A stretch of 43,934 nt of DNA from Saksenaea vasiformis B4078. Taxonomy: Eukaryota > Mucoromycota > Mucoromycetes > Mucorales > Saksenaeaceae. This document shows positions 12,159 to 23,424 of the stretch, one piece after another. Position 1 is the stretch's first letter; each line of letters opens with the position of its first letter. The position numbers and the translations under genes were made by a program. The stretch covers positions 1-43,934 of the forward strand of contig JNDT01001586.1 in NCBI GenBank assembly GCA_000697055.1, written 5' to 3'. The notes beneath the pieces were generated by a model, which had not been told where the DNA came from, did no database searches, and saw nothing but the letters and a program-made list of their open reading frames with translations.

Positions 12159-13354
12159 GAAAGAAACGCAATAGAACCGCGTGCCAACGCCCGAACATTT
12201 CCAACTTCATATACTACGACTGAGTTATAAATTTGGTTGAAGCGCCTATGACGTAAATAACCAAAAAAAAAAGGTTCATAGAATACAGCATGATCTAGCT
12301 GAAAGCATAAGGCGGGTAAGACCTATACTTCAACCACGTTGCCTATGCTGAATTGTGTGTAAAAATAATCTCGTCGTCATTTCTACTTTTTTGTCTCTCA
12401 TTATCTTTTAAGGGAGTGACCGGGCAAAGTGCCACTCTCCGAACAGTAGTGAAGCCTTCTTATCGTCTTATTGATTATGGACATAGATAATAAAAATGTA
12501 TCTGTGTCGGAAACGGTTCTCCGTTTGATGTTTATCACTTCACAATATTCCTCCAGAAGTAGGTCGTTGGAGAGAGGAAGTCAATGGGGCTGAGTTCGGT
12601 GGAACAATTGCTGGATCCCGTCTGTTTCTCGAACAACAAGGATGGCTATCGGCCTGTGGCCTCGGCCAAAAGCGGCATTAAAGAAGGCCATTGCTATAGC
12701 GTAGAGACTTTTTTCCCACAAGTGCTGTTTTCAGCGTGAGAAATAAGAACCATGACATTACCGACGGAATCCACACCACCCGTCGCTTTTAACATCAACT
12801 GCACTTGTATAGCGGCTACGTGTGATATCAATATTGCCATGAAAATTAGCAGCATCATTAGAAGTACGTTTGAGACTTAACTCTGAGTTAGCGTATGTGT
12901 CACCGATTTTAGGTCTTATGGCTCTTCACGAACGCGCTTGCCCGGCAAAACGCAGATATTGGTATCAAAAAGATTTCTACCGAGTTGAATTGCGAAGCTG
13001 ATATACATTATATAACCTCTTAACATTCGCCTATTGCTATCCTCTGAAGATTTGCCTTCAGTTTAGAAGTCTTCATACTACAAATTACAGTTCTTGGATA
13101 CGGTTGGTGCATGATCTGAACATGAGCCCGGTCGTCCATGTAATTTACACGATAGGAGTGCAATAATACAATTGCTCATCCGTGTGCTGAACGATTAAAT
13201 GACAGATATGCTCATAAGATATTTAGATGCAGCACAAAAAGTGAAGTCTGTCTATGGTCTAGAGCCATCAACGCATGCCGCGATCGGATAAATAATCTGC
13301 CTGCAGTGGTGGGGACGTTTCATTTCTGGCAAGTGGCGATCTCGAAACAAAATC
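12159..13354. other. Intergenic between divergent STE24 and EIPR1
   Basis: This 1.2-kb gap separates the starts of two divergently read genes, so promoters of both should lie here, although I see no clear TATA box to assign. The only coding-like item is a 51-codon frame at 12584-12739, listed on its own. The remaining sequence has no supported feature. Confidence 0.4.
12584..12739 (+). CDS. Possible small hypothetical protein
   Basis: An ATG-initiated frame of 51 codons begins MGLSSVEQLLDPVCFSNNKD and includes GYRPVASAKSGIKEGHCYSV. Its composition is protein-like. Near the stop the sequence AGC|GTGAGA could be a splice donor, but the downstream acceptor I tried (agcggctacg, 12811) gives a stop after a few codons in phase, so the 3' structure is open. 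I recognise no family. It could be a short gene, a first exon, or a relic. Confidence 0.3.
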   Translation: MGLSSVEQLLDPVCFSNNKDGYRPVASAKSGIKEGHCYSVETFFPQVLFSA

Positions 13355-14765
13355 ATGGCTGACAACTCCTGCGTTTATGGTCTCCGACATCAGGTTTGGC
13401 GGTATAACCTCGAAGCATTCTGGTTGACATGGCATTCTCTAGGCGCGATGTCTGACCCCAGTTACAGCCAGTACAGAAGCCAGCAAATTTTTAGTGGGCA
13501 CGGTGGGTGTCAAGAACAATGTCGTTTGTCTGCTGGAGTACGATGATGAGACATCCAATATTACCGCAACATTATATGATCATCCTGACGAAGTATGGGA
13601 CGTGGCATCGTCTCCTGCAGACGAGCATTTGCTATTCACCTGTCATAGCCCAGGTATGCCGAGAAAAGCGCACTTGATGGATATTTTCTCTTAAATTGGA
13701 GCAGTCTCTGGTAGCATGGAACAAAAAGCGACTTTATGGAGAAAACCAGGACAGAACGATGGAAAGCATACATTAGAAAAGCTGGCAACGCTAGATCGTC
13801 CAGGTGTCAGAAAGTAAGGGCTGCGAACGAAAAGGGGCTAGGGTAGTTGATGCCAGCGCCAGAGTTTTATGGAACCTGAATCGAGAAGAATCACAAGTAG
13901 CCGCTATGGACAAGTCAAGTCTATGTTTATCAAGTATAGAAAAAGGCGGCCAGGTGAGTTTTCTAAGTTCCATCGATGGACTCTTATATTTGGCGTAGGT
14001 ATCGCTTTCGATCGATGCGTCTTCCACTTTCTCATCCGATCCAGATGCTCCCGCTCTACGACAACTGCAGAATGCTGTGTGGAATCCACATCAGCCAGAA
14101 ATTGTTACTGTGGGAGGGCAATGTCTTGCAGGTTGGGATTTGCGATCTGGCAAGTCCAGTTTTTCGCGTCAAGACGCCCACAGAAGCACTATCCGCGCTG
14201 TAGATTACAATACCAATAAACCATACCATGTTGTGACAGGAGGTGATGATGCACAGGTACGCATTTGGGATGTCCGGTACTTTGAGAAACCTGCCATGAT
14301 TGTAGAGGGACATACGCATTGGTAAGCAAAAAGGGGGTACAAAGACATGTGGAGAAATGTAAATTTTGTTTGCCATGGTTTAGGGTCTGGTCTGTTGCCC
14401 TTAATAAGTTCCACGATCAGCTCTTGCTGACTTCGAGTTCAGACACACTCGTGAATCTGCATAACGTTATCTCTGTTTCGTCTGCTTCCTACCTCCGAGA
14501 TCAACCACTGAATGACGAGCAAGACGAGGACGACTGGAACAAGTAAAATGGATACACAAGAATGGGGTTGTGGCTCATCTTTCATTTCTGTAGGAGCAAG
14601 CCAACAGATGGTTTGATCTGCACCTATGATCAGCATGAAGATAGTGTTTACTCTGTTGCTTGGAGTCAGGCAGATACATGGACGTTTGCCTCTTTATCGT
14701 ATGCTGGACGTATTGTAATCAGTCAAGTACCGACAGGAGAAAAGTTTAAAATTCTTGGTGTTTAA
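13355..14765 (+). CDS. EIPR1: WD40 protein EIPR1/TSSC1 (EARP/GARP-interacting)
   Basis: Seven exons (13355-13393, 13443-13653, 13705-13813, 13863-13953, 13999-14321, 14384-14542, 14594-14765) give 367 residues. It starts [13 protein letters not shown], joined to ARCLTP. Landmarks of the TSSC1/EIPR1 family follow in order: [11 protein letters not shown], the [11 protein letters not shown] segment, [22 protein letters not shown], a WDLRSGK blade, the [13 protein letters not shown] blade and [19 protein letters not shown] near the end. The C-terminus is [12 protein letters not shown]. In animals this beta-propeller helps recruit GARP/EARP tethering complexes for endosome-to-Golgi and dense-core-vesicle traffic; a similar endosomal role is inferred here. 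The exon 2/3 acceptor has two possible AGs (13701 or 13704), changing one residue. It is convergent with the GT2 gene, only about 100 bp away. Confidence 0.93.
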
Positions 14766-14786
14766 TTCATGTTGTTTTACAAAAAA

Positions 14787-14797
14787 AATAAAATAAA
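14787..14797 (+). terminator. Poly(A) signal (two overlapping AATAAA)
   Basis: Two overlapping AATAAA words lie 22-32 bases after the EIPR1 stop codon, the expected place for a eukaryotic polyadenylation signal. The convergent GT2 gene ends at 14866, so the two 3' UTRs probably overlap. Confidence 0.55.
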
Positions 14798-14865
14798 GGG
14801 AGAATTACGTATGATTAGTTGTTATTCTTCTTTCTTTATAAATCGCATCGTAAGCCATCCTGTGG

Positions 14866-16248
14866 TTAATATTGTCGTTGATGCGTGGGTTCTTCAGATG
14901 TTGTTATTTCTACTCGAACAAATTGTTTTTCATCTTCCATGGAGGCGGTGGTGCTAATGATGACTTCTTTTTCGATATCGGCTGCCAACGTATTGCCTAC
15001 GCCTGTTCGTGTGCCCCATCCAACTTCATGAAGTGTGAAGAGAGCATATAACTTCATCACTGCAAAATAGTAATTGAAAAGTAGCCAGGCTGGCAGATGG
15101 ATCACATCCTGCGGTCGTCGTACGAAATGCGGAAGGAGTTTCAAACCCCGGGTGATAAGCAGCCAAGAGAGATAAGAGATCGCTACGTTCCAGATCGGTA
15201 AAGGGTCATTTGTTGGTCCTGCATGTTTGTACTGTTCAATCGCAAAGACAAATACAAGGATGGGGCCTGCAAGCAGGGTGAGTGGATTAAAGAACTTATC
15301 CACCATGGTGAACGCGACGTATGGATGGCGTCGCCAGATGGCACGTTCGGTAAAGAGTGAGCGAAAGTCAGATCGCCAGGTATTGCGGGTCCATCGAAGC
15401 ACCTGCTTGATAAATCGCCAGTTGTTTTTGAACGTCGAAAAAAGCTCTGCTTCAGGACAGACTTGAATAAATGTGTTCCACCCATGGGATACCATCCAAC
15501 GTGTCAGGAATTTATCGTCTCCCGAGTTTAATGGGTACTTTCCTAGCCAAAGATCATTCTGAAAACCATACTGAAATGCAGGGTCTTTGAGAATCAGTGT
15601 GCGATAAGCAGCCGTGCGACCAGATAGACAGCAAACGCCGCCGTCGATATGGGTTGATGCAGCCACCTCGATATTACGAATGGAGAGACGAAAACCCGCT
15701 AGGACTTCCCATACTGTTTGATGACCATTAGGATCGACCGCATGTACAGTTTGGCATGTGCCGACGCCTCCCATTTTAAGATCTTCGAAACAGGCCAGGA
15801 TATAATCAAGCATCGTCGGTTTCCATATCGCATCGTCATCCGCAAACACTAGGATTTCGGTTGTCGTAGCATTGACGCCTGTAACCATTTGCAGACGTTT
15901 GTTTGCTTTGGAAACCGTCAAAACTCTTATCCGAGATGCATCGACTTCTTGTGCCAATGCTTCCAGAGGTTCTCGCATGGATGTTTCGGTAATAATGATG
16001 ACTTCTTTCGGATTACATGCTAACCAACTTCGTGCGGCTATTTTGAACTCTTCACCGGCGTCAATAGTGGGTACAATGATAGTAACATCTTTCTCTGCCC
16101 GATAGGTTGGATTTTTTTTGGGCCGTATCGGTTTATAGACAACCCAGGCCATCACCTTGATGAAATACCAAAGATATCGGTAAAAACCAACGACGCCCAG
16201 GGGCAGAAAGAATGGTAAGAGACCGAGATCGTTGGTAAGATAAAGCAT
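14866..16248 (-). CDS. Family 2 glycosyltransferase, membrane polysaccharide synthase-like
   Basis: A single uninterrupted exon encodes 460 residues. An N-terminal hydrophobic segment (about residues 9-37) is followed by a GT2 catalytic domain: VTIIVPTIDAGEE near 55-67, the nucleotide-sugar and metal motif FADDDA at 135-140, GDD at 243-245 and the Q-x-x-R-W motif QVLRW at 282-286. Further membrane segments lie near 318-340, 353-372 and 385-407, with WGTR at 411-414. This architecture matches processive GT2 enzymes such as chitin synthase, hyaluronan synthase and fungal Cps1-type proteins, which make an extracellular polysaccharide at the plasma membrane from UDP-sugars. The product here cannot be read from sequence. 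The lack of introns sets it apart from most neighbours. The ATG chosen is the first in frame before the hydrophobic segment. Confidence 0.9.
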   Translation of the reverse strand: MLYLTNDLGLLPFFLPLGVVGFYRYLWYFIKVMAWVVYKPIRPKKNPTYRAEKDVTIIVPTIDAGEEFKIAARSWLACNPKEVIIITETSMREPLEALAQEVDASRIRVLTVSKANKRLQMVTGVNATTTEILVFADDDAIWKPTMLDYILACFEDLKMGGVGTCQTVHAVDPNGHQTVWEVLAGFRLSIRNIEVAASTHIDGGVCCLSGRTAAYRTLILKDPAFQYGFQNDLWLGKYPLNSGDDKFLTRWMVSHGWNTFIQVCPEAELFSTFKNNWRFIKQVLRWTRNTWRSDFRSLFTERAIWRRHPYVAFTMVDKFFNPLTLLAGPILVFVFAIEQYKHAGPTNDPLPIWNVAISYLSWLLITRGLKLLPHFVRRPQDVIHLPAWLLFNYYFAVMKLYALFTLHEVGWGTRTGVGNTLAADIEKEVIISTTASMEDEKQFVRVEITTSEEPTHQRQY

Positions 16249-17144
16249 CGAAGACGAAAAGGTACAAAAGAGAAAGGATGATTATCCATGGATTGTATTT
16301 GAATATATTAAAGTCTGTAAGAAGGGGGTTAGCGGGGATGTTGGCGGATTTGTATTTCTCGGATTCAGAACAACCCATGAGGGACACAGCGCGGATATGG
16401 AAATGCACGCTAGTAACCAGGGGGTTAGAAGACTGAAAGAGGGGTATGGGGTTGAATGGCAATCATCATCAATATACGCTCTGTATGAATATGTAGTGTG
16501 TTGCATCGTAAATGAGATGCTGAAAGAACTAACGCTTTTTTCTTATTCTTTGTTTAGTAATTCATTATAATGTCCAATTCAAATCCTACTGATCCAATTC
16601 GCTTTTTTCACTCCTATGATTTCCTTGCCTTAAACCACATTGTATATCTTACGAGTAAAAAAGAAGGGTTTTTGTATAAATATACATGACAAGAATTGTC
16701 CGGGCTGCTCCAGCTTGCCACTTCCATTGGACGTGGCGAACTCCTGAGAGTGATATATATAAACATTCTTTCTCTCTATCTATATATAAACTTTTCCCTC
16801 ACGTCCCCTGTTCGAAAAAAAAAAAGAGGATCACGCACTGCACACCACCTTTTTTGTTTCAATCACGTCTGCTACAAATATGCTTTCATTTTCTTTGTTG
16901 TTTGGAGGGTGGTTCCGGCTTAAGCGAAGCCAAACAGCGATCCACCCAAAGAACAAAAATTATGCGCTCGATATGTCTTGATTGCCATACCGCAAGAGCA
17001 AATGTTAAATACTCTTGTCACATACAAAAGAACCAAGGTTCTTCCCGTGACGCGCCCTTTTTAAGGTCGCGCCGGCCCCAGTATCTCGGGAGTTAAATGT
17101 AGTCGGCTCTATCTGGTAGCGAGTTGTGGGTTAATTATTATGCC
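16249..17144. promoter_or_regulatory. Divergent intergenic region, GT2 and IPK1 promoters
   Basis: The GT2 gene (-) and IPK1 (+) start on either side of this 0.9-kb gap. TATA-like runs (atatatataaac and tatatataaac) lie at about 16755-16795, and a pyrimidine-rich stretch follows. These could serve either gene, but they are 350 bases or more from either ATG, so I make no firm assignment. Short open frames here overlap in several phases and look incidental. Confidence 0.35.
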
Positions 17145-18605
17145 ATGGATGCCTCCCACTGGACCTATGGTGCTGAAGGAAATGCAAACCTTGTCCTAAG
17201 ATATATCGGTCCTGATCCTTCATTGGTAAAGAAAAAGGAAATAAACGAATGCGTATATGAAGACTTCTTCCTGTATGTAGCAACAAAGAGTCTTGCGTTT
17301 ACGAAAAGTCAAGTCTCTTGCAGAGGAAGAAACACCTGAATTCATTGTTGCTTTTATCAAGTCAGTCATTGCGCCATTAGTGGGATGTCATTACGTTGTC
17401 GATATGGTAAAAGAAGAGCCATGTCAACGTTTCCTAATGGTTAAACCTGTCAGACCATTGCGCATGTCGATGCTGAATTTTTGAAGACGATCATGACCAC
17501 GATCAAACCACTGCGACCTGATCATCGACGACTTGCTCGTCCCATTGACTGTGGCTTGCCATGGGCACTGGTGGCGACCGATCTAACACGGCAATGGCAC
17601 CCTGCTGGGACACTGACCATTGAACTCAAGGTATGACCCTAGAAGGAAGGAGGAAGACGATCATTGAACACATACTCCCTGGAACTATTCGAATTGTAGC
17701 CGAAATGGGGATTCTTGCCCTCCTCGCCACTTATTGCACCAGTGCACAGCGAGATCAAAAGGAGGTTATGCCGGTTTTGTATGCACAGTCACCTTAAAGA
17801 CCATGGCCCGTCTCAGTACTGCCCATTGGACTTGTACTCACTTGACCCGAAACGTATGCGACGAGCGCTGGTTGCTCTTCTGAAAGAACCAAACCATCAG
17901 AAGTTACGGCTTTTTGTTGACGGCCAAAGCATAAATATGGTGGACGTTGAGGGACGCGACGATGCTTTACGAGGATTTTTCTTCCAACTTTCCGACAACC
18001 CCGCCGATCATCTGACTACCTTGATCCTGAAGATTCTATTGCATGACCCAATCCTGGAGAGACTCAAATTGCTGCAGTCTCGACTCGATGAATTAGATGT
18101 AGAAGGAATATTCCCGATTTACCAGACGCAGGATCCTCTGGAAACTCATGATATACATATATGGCAAGAGGTGGTGCGCCGATTTCAAGAACGGTTACGG
18201 ATGCCATCTTGCCAGGGTAAAAACGAAAAGAAGAGAAATAGTCATGTTGCTGACCACTTGTACACTAGCCACAACTACATTCGATGATCCTTTGGAAAAG
18301 ATTCAACGCTTGTATGAATATGTTTTATCCATGACATTTAAAGACTGTTCCGTCATGATATCCATTACACGATGTACCGACGATTTACCCAAGTAAGCAA
18401 AACGCACATACAAGATATTTGCACGTAATTGATAGCGTTTAGTTGTTCTGTGTTGGAGATAGATAACTGTCGCTATGTCTATACTATCAAGGTCGTGGAT
18501 ATTGATTTGAAAAAGATGAGCAAGATACCTTACTGGTTTGACCTTGACCGACGCATTGTACAACACGCACTTTTACACAATATCCAACGAACATGCGTGG
18601 AATAA
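17145..18605 (+). CDS. IPK1: Inositol-pentakisphosphate 2-kinase
   Basis: Six exons (17145-17225, 17281-17406, 17454-17630, 17700-18216, 18269-18392, 18443-18605) give 395 residues. Family landmarks appear in order: WTYGAEGNANLVLRY at the N-terminus (nucleotide-binding loop), VLRLRKVK, the exon junction LTIELK|PKWGFLPSS corresponding to the conserved EIKPKWGF motif, CRFCMHSHLK, YCPLDLYSLD, DCSVMISITR and the C-terminal VVDIDLKKMSKIPYW. The enzyme phosphorylates Ins(1,3,4,5,6)P5 at the 2-position to give phytate (InsP6), used in mRNA export, phosphate signalling and storage. Fungal proteins of the family range widely in length and this is within range. Splice sites are well formed and the gene appears intact. 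It converges on PP1, whose stop lies about 160 bases away. Confidence 0.94.
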
Positions 18606-18765
18606 TAATAAAAAAAGACATATTATCACAGAAGGTTTTACTTGGACTACGAGAATGAAAATACTTTCAAATGAGAGAAAAGAAAGAAAAAAAATACTTG
18701 TTCAACGGATCATATCAGGGTGCAGGACTTTGTAGGGATATCTTATTGCATCTTTTAAATTACTC

Positions 18766-20123
18766 TCACATAGCTTTGGGCATGACTTTTTTGCCTCTGC
18801 CTCCCCTGCCAGCAGCTCCATTGTATGCATTTTTCGGTCTCTTCTCTGCTGGTTTCAAGATCTAACAGGAAACAACATCAGTGGATCCTCCCGGAAAACA
18901 TATTCTCGCTTTTTTCTGACCTGGAATGAACACAAGAGAGACTCGTCGACACTCATCATAGCGCCTGCATTATCGAATTCACCGCAATAGTTGGGAGCCG
19001 AGAATAGGGTAACAAGCTGTCGTTTAGCAAAAAACTCATATCCATCCTCAACGACTTGATGAGCACGGCAGATCAAATCCATATCCTGTCTCTGTAAGAA
19101 TTTGGCTACAATGTCCGGTCCAAATGTGAAAGAAACGCCTCGATCGTTTTCGTTCCAACCGGAAATATCCTTGTCTGGATCCGCCCACAACAGATCACAC
19201 AGTAATCCTAACCACAGCAACAACACACGTCTCAGAATGAAAGGTGTTACTTTCCATCGTTTCCTATCGTCTGACCTGTATCGGGAACATCGGTGGGTCG
19301 CATGACCCTTCGAATTTGTTCCATGTTCTGCAGATCTGGCGACAGACCACCATGCATACAGAATATCTTTTCATCAATCACCGCAGCAATAGGCAAACAG
19401 TTGAAACAGTCGGTAAAGGTCTTCCATAACTTGATGTTATATCGTCTTTTGCCTATAGAACGGCGTCAGTAGATCACTTCACATAGACACGTTGCCATAC
19501 TCACATTCGTCGTAAAATCCATAGATACGGTTGATACTAGCACATTCGTGGTTACCTCTCAAGATAAAGAAGTTCTCGGGGTATTTTATCTTGTATGCCA
19601 ACAAGAGACAGATCGTTTCCAGCGACTGCTTCCCTCGGTCGACATAGTCACCCAGGAAAAGGTAGTTTGCGTCAGGAGGAAAGCCTCCATACTCAAAAAG
19701 ACGCAACAAATCATAGTATTGACCATGAATATCACCTGAATAAAAGCAAATGGATGAATCGACATGTACGATAAGCAAAAAGGAATAGAATAACAAACCG
19801 CAAATTTTCAATGGAGCTTCCAAATCGAGTAGAATAGGTTGGCTCATAAAGATTTCGCGTGCCTTGATACAAAGGTATCGGATTTCATTTTCGGAAAGTT
19901 GTACCTGTCTTCCCGGTCGACTTCCGCGAACTAGAAAAGAAAAGGATCTTTTAATGTTTAAGCGTTGTTGACGACGAAAGAAAAGCAAAGAAAGCTCAAA
20001 TAACGCACACGCAGCGATGGTACATCAAACTCCGTACGTCCTCCAACAAGAAAAGGGATTTATACCTTCCAACAATCTGCTGACGATGGAATCCACGTCG
20101 ATATTTTCAACAACGTCGTTCAT
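18766..20123 (-). CDS. GLC7: Serine/threonine protein phosphatase PP1 catalytic subunit
   Basis: Six exons (20123-20066, 19930-19799, 19735-19505, 19452-19276, 19207-18921, 18861-18766) give 326 residues, the normal PP1 length. The start [19 protein letters not shown] joins VRGSRPGRQ. Metal and catalytic motifs are all seen: GDIHGQ (made across intron 2), GDYVDRG, RGNHE, DEC joined to [27 protein letters not shown] and [18 protein letters not shown]. The C-terminal tail is Gly/Arg/Lys-rich. PP1 dephosphorylates many targets in mitosis, glycogen metabolism and stress response through regulatory subunits. Intron 1, just after codon 19, is the longest (135 bp). The start ATG overlaps the stop of a four-codon upstream frame, listed separately. 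Confidence 0.97.
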
Positions 20124-20137
20124 TACCTGTTTGTCAT
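20123..20137 (-). promoter_or_regulatory. Four-codon uORF overlapping the PP1 start codon
   Basis: Upstream of the PP1 start an ATG at 20137 opens a frame of four codons (M-T-N-R) whose TAA shares its last A with the PP1 ATG (TAATG). If the transcript begins upstream, scanning ribosomes would meet this ATG first and could reinitiate or leak past it. The sequence AACAG|GTAATG also looks like a splice donor, so the segment might instead be the end of a 5' UTR exon. Confidence 0.4.
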
Positions 20138-22412
20138 TTGAATAGGTTAAACCGCGCGCCATTTCTTTTTCTTTTGTTTCTCCCCTTCCCCTTGTTTCTG
20201 ACAAAAGCTTTTTTTACAACTCCATCCACCGATTTTTCCATCCAACCCTACCATCTCGATCTCATAACCATACACACTCTTTTTTATCCCTCTTTTTACT
20301 AAACCACCTGCCTTTCAATAAGAATAAAAGAAAAAGAGCGTACTTTACTATAAGGAGTTACCCACGTTCACGTAGATTAGAGAGAATGCGAGATGGCAGC
20401 TATGAATGAGAACCAATCGTCAATGGAAAGAAAAGTAGCAGAAAAAGAGAAACAATAGTGATAAAAATACAGAGTCGCTTTGATTAAAAGGAGTAACAGA
20501 GGATCGTCTGGGAGCCCTTTTTTTTCTGAGAGTGTATAGAAAGACAGCTGCATTCGAATTGGGGATTCGCTCATATCCGCTTTCATATCGGCTCTACAAT
20601 TTCCTACAGGGACATTATTTTTTCCGGACTTACCAGGCACTCTCCCCCTTCTCTTCCGTAGATGAAACCATAGTATCGTCTTAGGTTTAACAGCCCTGTG
20701 AGAAAGTAAAAATCTGGTTGAATGGGCTTGCTCCTATGACGAAATCATTTGTCAGGGCCCTTTTTATTATTGCAGGACTGCTGGAGTGATTGATAGACCG
20801 TAAGCCCATCACCTTTTAGACCTATGCAAGTCATCCAGAAAAATGCAGACAAAAGTTTCCAGAGCATTGGAAAGAAGCTGTTACAGGAGAGATAGTATCT
20901 CACAAAGGACCATGCTTCCAAGGAATGCTCGTGTTGCATGACAGCTATTCCTAGCATAAGGATGACTTTAGGGACAAGGTACAATGGTCGCCCTCCGGCA
21001 GCTTCGGCCTCTCAGGATGGTCGGTTATTGTTGAACTATTTGAGAGATCCAAAGCAGGCTGAAAGCTTTTTCGTTGCGATTTATCCAGGAATGGACATGA
21101 AATATGGAAACTTGCAAAAAGAAAAAAAAATTGGGGTGAAACCATCGGGATCATTGTAACGAAGTATGCATGGATGGAGATTGAATATGCTAGACCTTTT
21201 TAATGTAGACTGTCTCCAAGCATATAGCTTTCGCAGGTAATCGAAAGATGGGCTGTGTACTGATCAAAGGATACAATGCATAACCGCTTACAGCGATTTG
21301 CTATAAACGATGATACAGGGAGTCTCATAGATTGTTCAATGAGTGTACGACATTGGTGCTACCAAAATGGCCAAGTAAGAGACGGAAAAAAGGGCCTCGT
21401 TATATCACCATAGTACATGTACCGTTGCATACTGTTATCCATTACCCTTGCTGCTCGAAAATTTTTCATATTGATGCAGATAAATTATATCTTTATCAAT
21501 TGACATGTGGAAAGCTGCTGCATCCTACATGATCGATACATCCATTTCCTGTCCTACCTGCCTAACATGGGTGAGGAACTCTTCTTTCTAGAGAAAGTTT
21601 TGTAACTTCCGCTGGAACGAATGCACAGCCATTGTCAGGCCCGTTCCAACTAAGAGAAAGAAAGCGAGTCGATCGAACATGATTAATCATAACCCAAGGC
21701 AAAAACCGCGGATGTCTTGCTATGCAGGAACACAGAACTCCTTGATAGGGTGATGAGGGTCCTACGGGATCTTTCCTATGATTTTGCGTCTATTTGAAGA
21801 GATTTGGCGTTACTTCCAGATAAAATCTGCGCTTTGAAGTATGCATTTTTACGTTCATCCGATTCTATGATTTACGTTTCACACTCTTCCGTGTTACGTT
21901 TGTGCCGTTGGCAGTTTCCCATCATCTAACGCAAAGATGTGTCAGCGACAGGATTTCACTGTCTTGTGGAAAGGACGTGTTAAAGGTAGGGTCCTTCGCC
22001 TCATGCAAAAGGCGCGTCGTTGATAGGTACCATCGCCTCATGCAAAGGGACATACCAGTGATCGGGTTCTATTGATCCATACAAAGGGTGTAGATATGTT
22101 CGTTTTGTCTCACACAAAGAGGATGTCTCAGATAACGGGAAGTGATGCATATTTAAATGGAAAGCCCGACTTCTTTTTTTTTTCTTTTTGGACATTGTAT
22201 TCGTCTTGTGTATCAATTCAATTTACGGCAGATTATCTGAAAACCGATACCAAGGTTGTGCAATCGTACGAATCCAAAGTATCTGAGCTTGAATTCAGGT
22301 GATCTTTACGAACAACAAATATCATGTCTTCGTGAAATACGAAAACGATACATCCAGGCATCTCCCAAAGGAAGCATTTGGAAAAAATGGTAAAAGATGC
22401 CAATATAATTCT
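20138..22412. other. Region without a supported gene
   Basis: The first 200 bases hold pyrimidine-rich sequence typical of a promoter and 5' leader of PP1. Beyond that, frames are short. A 73-codon frame at 20938-21159 (+), with DGRLLLNYLRDPKQAESFF, reads like protein but matches no family I know. From about 21840 to 22140 words of the type CGCAAAG and CATGCAAAGG recur, resembling the inner part of the repeat arms further right, so this may be the worn edge of that island. Confidence 0.35.
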
Positions 22413-22618
22413 ATTTACTAATCATGAAATATGTAATATGCCACTCCAACGAATCTTGCGTCCATGGGAAGGACCAGCTTCGCGTAAGTAGTAATAAATG
22501 CTCTTTCTGCCATAACTGGCATACTAACTACAAAATATCGCCGCACTTACATTGACTTGGTCCCAGATAGACGCATAATTTATTGGGGCAGCGTAAAAAG
22601 TCATTCACAGTTAGTAAA
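22413..22618. repeat. Palindromic repeat copy 1 (about 206 bp)
   Basis: The copy has two inverted ends around a 78-base spacer. The left end (22413-22477) reads inward from TTTACTAA to GCGTCCAT and GGACCAG and is degenerate; the right end (22556-22618) begins CTTGGTCCCAGAT and includes GACGCATAATTTATT, AAAAAGTCATTCAC and TTAGTAAA. The same arrangement recurs at 25657-25861 and 26831-27010. Terminal inverted repeats without coding content resemble a MITE, or the ends of two adjoining larger elements. Confidence 0.7.
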
Positions 22619-23245
22619 TGGAAGATGCTTTGAGCTCGACATACTTAAACTCCCTAGGGTAATCATGCCTACAGGCCTGGGTTAGCCTCGCGCCTGAGTC
22701 CGCTGGGCCGGCGTGAGGAGATCCTGATGATGACGACCAGTGATAAGATTGTACGCTGTACAGAGCACTTGAAATGATGTTGGATAAGGCAACGTTCGAT
22801 AATACTTGTTTACCTGGTCGTGAACAAGGGCCTACACCACAGCCAGGACTGTTCGGGACAGAGGTCACGTAGGCTAAACGATAAATGAAAAGAAACATAA
22901 ATGACTCTGCATATGTGATGGATAGTTGACATCCTTACCGGGGAAGTTACAAGGAACAGGACCAGAGAAAAAAAAAGGAAATTTATGCGTGCCTTTAAAT
23001 ACAGATCGCTTTGGGTGGAATCTACCCTTATCGTGAGACATTTTCCGATGAGACACCATAACGCCATTATTGCAGCATCTTAATGCAAAGCTCAGGTCAT
23101 CCAGGCGCAAACTGTTCCTTGGATTAACGCAAAGCGACCTACTTTCCAGCGCAAAGACGCATCACTTTCCAGTGCAAAATTTATTCGACTTGAACATAAT
23201 GCGATATTTATTTGATGTGGATGCTGAGTCAAATCCGATTATTTC
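22619..23245 (+). repeat. Left long inverted-repeat arm of the LRR island
   Basis: This arm matches the reverse complement of 26145-26830 in the same order of blocks. Shared blocks include CTACACCACAGCC, GTTCGGGACAGAGGTCA, TTGACATCCTTACCGGGGA, GTGCCTTTAAATAC, CCTTATCGTGAGACATTT and, further in, AGTGATGCGTCTTTGCG on the opposite strand. The two arms differ by substitutions and small gaps, so they are not recent copies. Repeated GCGCAAAG-type words occur at 23085-23170. The arm holds no convincing gene. Confidence 0.7.
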
Positions 23246-23424
23246 TCTTGACATTAGATAACAAGGTTCAGCGTAGCCCAAACACGATCTGGCACGATTG
23301 AGAGGCACAAACAAATTGCTTCTTTTTCTCTCTCTCTTCTTGTTTTCCCAGCGCTCGCAAGTTTACTATTTCTCCCACGCAAGACCTCGTTTTCTCCGTT
23401 ATCTTACAATCATCCTGCGCAGCA

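Noticed and set aside
16686..17096. 136-codon plus-strand frame before IPK1
   Set aside because: Low-complexity composition in the promoter region, overlapped by another phase, and not joinable to IPK1 exon 1.
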